A DNA stretch of 64,000 bases, taken from the NCBI GenBank assembly GCA_944470555.2, contig OX104127.1:93458708-93522707 (forward strand), given 5' to 3'. Shown here piece after piece: positions 60,440 through 64,000 of the stretch. The notes under the pieces are model-generated. The model was not told the DNA's origin and did not search any database. It was given only the letters and a program-made list of their open reading frames with translations. Origin of the DNA: Heterobilharzia americana. Lineage: Eukaryota > Platyhelminthes > Trematoda > Strigeidida > Schistosomatidae. The translations under genes and the position numbers were made by a program. Within the stretch, counting starts at the first letter, position 1; every line of letters begins with the position of its first letter.

Positions 60440-63400
60440 CAATCACACAATAACCTTCAGATTCATCTCTTTGATAGTCGCTCAGTTTCCCTATAAATGG
60501 AAAAGGCAGAGCTACTGTCCATTAGATTAGAATGCCAAAACTCTTGTAGGTACTTATGTTTGGGTCATTGCATGGCTTTCCTTTTATCTTGCTATCCATT
60601 ACGTGTAGTTCTCTTTGTATCTCCTTTTGTCATATATATCACTGGGATTTTCTGAATGAATTGGCCATGGATTTGTTCTAAATATAACATAGTAAACGTG
60701 TCATCTACTTATCTTCACCGTAATTCTGAGTAGGATTAAACTTTTTAAGAGTTATACACTTCCAATTGTCTGTAAAATACTTTCGTTAATTTGGGATACT
60801 ATTGATCTTATTGTTATACTTACCATTTATGATATATTTTACCTTGGGATTCCAAGCAAGTAGAGGGTAAGATATAATTGAGCTCCTGCTATGATGTCTT
60901 TAATCATTAACACAGTTTCGTGAAAGAGCTCAAGATCAATGTGAGGTTTATTCTTGGCATACCTATTGATACATAACTGTATAAGCTTTTTACAACAAAA
61001 ACAAACATTTTAAATCTTCTGTTTGGATACTGTCTGACGTTTGCTTCATTGCGCATAAGCTGTTTAATCTTGGGTTTGAATGGTTTCGAATGAGTATAAT
61101 AAAAACTCTAAATATTTAGATATTTCATAAGTCAAGGTGTTCCTTAAGTGAACCAATAGTCTAATACATTGGTTTATGAACTTTAAAAGTGCAGATGGAA
61201 ACATGAGTTTAGGACAATAAAGTAAACCATCTTGACTAACACAGAGATGATTTTATTTGGAGTACTGCACTACCTATGGAATATTTATTCATAGAAGTAT
61301 TTAGTGATTACTTATTCTCTGAACACGGTTCCATATGTTTGTGTATCTAGAAATTCATGAAATAATCCAATTTATTCATTACTGCTGTTAAACTACATTT
61401 ATCACTCTTGATAAGTAGTATATTTTTGTCACTTCTTAACCCATTGGGGCTAGTGCTTCTACCTTTGTGAGATTCGATCTGATTTTTATTCATTACTTCT
61501 AAAACATTTCACATCACTCAAAATATGGGTTTAATTTTCTTGAACGCTTGGTAGTAAAACGTTTTATCGTCTCTCTCAGAAAGTTTGATAGATACAAAAT
61601 ACATCTGCCTTTAATTCAACTGAATTATTGCATAAAGAAGTAGCTATATGACATTATGTTTCATTAAGTGTTTTTTAACATACTGTTTATATTGTCAGTC
61701 ATTACTGTTGATCAGTAATACTTTTTATTTCAAGTAGCTGAAGGTAATTTACAGGAATTCAGTAGTGTTTTGTCACGTATCAGTATCTTTATATGAAAAG
61801 CCAAAGAATGGACAAATTATCTTACACACTTGGACATCAATAGCTAAAGATAAGAATAATAACACTCAGTAGTTAGAGTGGAAGCTGTCATCTTCTAAAA
61901 GTTGTCTAGGTCAAAATGAAATCAATGTATCACAATCACTGTCACGCCGTTTGGTTTTTATCTCTTATCTTAAATTAATAACCGAACATTGTAAGTTGAT
62001 AGTTAACTGCTTTTGTCGCAAAAACCTGAACAGTTAAGGAGTGTGTTCATAAATTTCAAAGACAGTATTTTTCTATATCTCGAGGAACAAAATACACATT
62101 GATGGTTGTACGAAGATTGTTTTTTCTATCCCTGTGCATAAAATATAATACATTAGAATTTCGACTACATAGTCTAATGTATGCGCTTAATTCATGAATT
62201 CTATGGCTTTAGCAGTGATTTTATGAATTACTAGCATGTTTTAATCTTTTGGACTAGGTTTTAGGTAGCAATTATAATACATACGAGCATGTTTACAATA
62301 AGTAGTTCTGTTTACAGTAGAATCATTAACTTTTATAATGTAGTCTAGATTTCCTGTAATTACTGATGACATTGTTAGGGGATATGATATATTTATAATT
62401 TCTTTCCAGGTAAATTAATAACTCTGATGATTTGTTAGATTATTACAGCGTTGAATACAAAAGTCATTATTTAGACGTAATATAATTGTTTGATATTCCT
62501 CAATATTTTTTTCAGAGTATTTTGTCACTCAACCTAGTGATATCATTAGCATCAATTACATAAACAAGTGATGCATAGTTCAATGTACTTTAATGTGTGA
62601 GTAGGATTTATATTGACTTCAAATTTGCAACACGACACAATCGAAAAATATTGTTTTTAATTAGATCTTTTCAGACTTCACTCTAATATTTATAGCTTTA
62701 AACACAAATGAAGTATGAACTTACCAAGGACATTTGTATGTCAACAAGTATATGGAATATGTGCTGTAGAATAGTAAAATAGTGGTAGTGTACGGGATAA
62801 TGCAAATACTGAGAATGTCATAACAATGTAAACAGGTATTCATTCAGACAAATTAAGTCACAGCTTGGAAAAGTACAGTAAAGTTTCACAATACTAGAGG
62901 ATAAAGGTAGTAGATAAATAAAGTTTGAATATTAAAAAGGATAGTGGTGTGAAAGGGATGCCAAATTTAAACAAAAGAGGGGAGGAAGAGAAGTTTGAAA
63001 GTCGATGGATAAGATTGTTCATTAGGTCTTGATAGGCCAAGGAAGGGGTACATGCTGAACAAATTTCTTTTGAATACATAACTGTGATCAATGGCTTCAT
63101 CTGCTTATCTGATGCACTTTCTAATCCTCTTTCATTAATCTCGAAGACGCTTTCTTTCATAAAGTCAAAAATTAAAGAGAGAAATTTCGCTAATTCCACC
63201 TCATCTACCGTTTTCGAGACACATTGGTAGAACTAAGTGAATGATTCAGTACCGATGGAAAAACATGTTCTTCAAATCATATGACTCAATCAAATGTATT
63301 TAAAATGAGTAGCAATTCACTAGCATGTATTACCAAGTATTCATTAATGACTGGTTACCTAACTAACACTAATGACTGTTTTTTAATTGTTGGACGTAAC

Positions 63401-63590
63401 TTAAAGTCGGAGATATTGAAAATAACATAAGCACTTTAGATTGGTCACAAACCAAAATATATGTGTTCAGGAAAAGTAGATCTTTACCATTTACTAAGCG
63501 ATCTATTTTAATGGTTGGATAATAATAGTATTTCACTTAGCTTCATGTAATCACCGAATAATAAAAAATAACATGACTATCTATGTTTCT
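60440..63590. other. No supported gene
   Basis: AT-rich DNA. A 101-codon minus frame at 62894-63199 (starting MELAKFLSLIFDFMKESVF) is the longest; it has no domain that I recognise and no splice context that decides it. It might be a small exon or chance. Confidence 0.4.
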
Positions 63591-63778
63591 AATTAAGCTT
63601 GATTTGGATTGAGATGAGAAGATTTGGCTGGGCAGCCAGTGAGATTACGATGAATGGACAGTGAAGTACCAAGAATTCACTTGGTAGCCAAGCAAAATTC
63701 CTCCGTGACTGTAGTGATCAGGTCAACAGCTGAATATCATAGGCTTAGTCAGAACAGTGCCAAGCCTGCAACCTGTAT

Positions 63779-64000
63779 GCTGATTGATATTTACTTGTTG
63801 ACTAGCAGTGAGGTCTAGAACGTGTGTTTCGTCCTATTTGGGGCTCGTCGGGTGGATGTGACTGCACCCAAGTGAGTGATGTTGTCCCTACTGAGACTCT
63901 AACCAAGTACCCATCGCTTCGAACGGCAAAGCGTCGTCCACTAGGCCACTGAGGCACGATAGCCACCTCTTGTGCAGCGGGTATCAGCTTTGAATACTCT
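63779..64000 (-). repeat. Sm-alpha-like hammerhead SINE, copy B2 (runs to the window edge)
   Basis: On the minus strand from the edge: GTGCCTCAGTGGCCTAGTGG (A-box GGCCTAGTGG), then GCGATGGGTACTTGGTTAGAG (B-box-like GGTTAGAGTCTC), then CACTTGGGTGCAGTCACATC, then the hammerhead at 63810-63860 and CTAGACCTCACTGCTAGTC. This is the tRNA-like head plus ribozyme layout reported for Sm-alpha SINEs. The 63600-63778 region may be part of the same copy or older repeat DNA. Confidence 0.82.
63810..63860 (-). ncRNA. Type I hammerhead ribozyme, one core change (B2)
   Basis: Minus strand: ACATCCAC, CCGACGA, GCCCCAAATAGGAC, GAA, ACACACGTTC, TAGACC. GAAA is intact and stem II forms. The CUGANGA box reads CCGACGA: the invariant U4 is C, which should inactivate it. 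Stem III (ACAC/GT) is weak. Confidence 0.75.

Noticed and set aside
60225..60530. Frames with IYIYIY runs
   Set aside because: Translation of the (TA)n microsatellite.

Overview
The window looks like nuclear DNA of a blood fluke, most likely Schistosoma or a close relative (species not determinable here). The AT-rich sequence is packed with decayed retroelements of kinds known from schistosomes: Penelope-like elements (PLEs) with GIY-YIG endonuclease domains, an RTE-clade (SR2-like) LINE, and tRNA-headed SINEs with hammerhead ribozyme cores, including a Sm-alpha-like type. Only one complete protein gene is convincing: an uninterrupted rhodopsin-family GPCR on the minus strand at 54161-55459.

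Layout. 1-3000: nothing identifiable. 3020-3620: plus-strand PLE remnant (connector and GIY-YIG domain). 3880-4790: minus-strand PLE remnant (RT and endonuclease). 5011-13227: a clearly GC-richer tandem array of a 1908-bp unit, about 4.3 copies. Each unit carries one tRNA-Val(UAC) gene, four of them intact; a 63-bp deletion destroyed the copy in the first unit. 13330-13700: T-rich strand-biased DNA. 14100-16120: plus-strand PLE remnant with N-terminal region, RT and GIY-YIG. 16650-20610: minus-strand RTE-clade LINE with APE endonuclease, RT and C-terminal region, broken by many stops and frameshifts.

From 20.6 to 54 kb the DNA is intergenic or intronic. It holds scattered copies of a hammerhead SINE (family A at 16.4, 23.2, 27.5, 28.0, 30.7, 35.1 and 52.9 kb). 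Several copies are inverted dimers with the same tail at both ends. Other repeat families (D, E, F, G), a perfect-looking hairpin at 38.4 kb and a possible 102-bp exon at 36.2 kb also lie here. After the GPCR come a possible terminal exon (57.1 kb), Sm-alpha-like ribozyme SINEs (56.4 kb and at the right edge), a tRNA-like SINE and a foldback with 88-bp arms around a tRNA-like spacer (58.3-58.8 kb), and AG and TA microsatellites.

Function. The only clearly active-looking genes are the Pol III tRNA-Val copies and the GPCR. The LINE and PLE copies have lost catalytic residues (YADH in the LINE, YDTC in the PLE) and cannot be autonomous. Family names and activity are inferred from motifs read by eye; no database search was possible.
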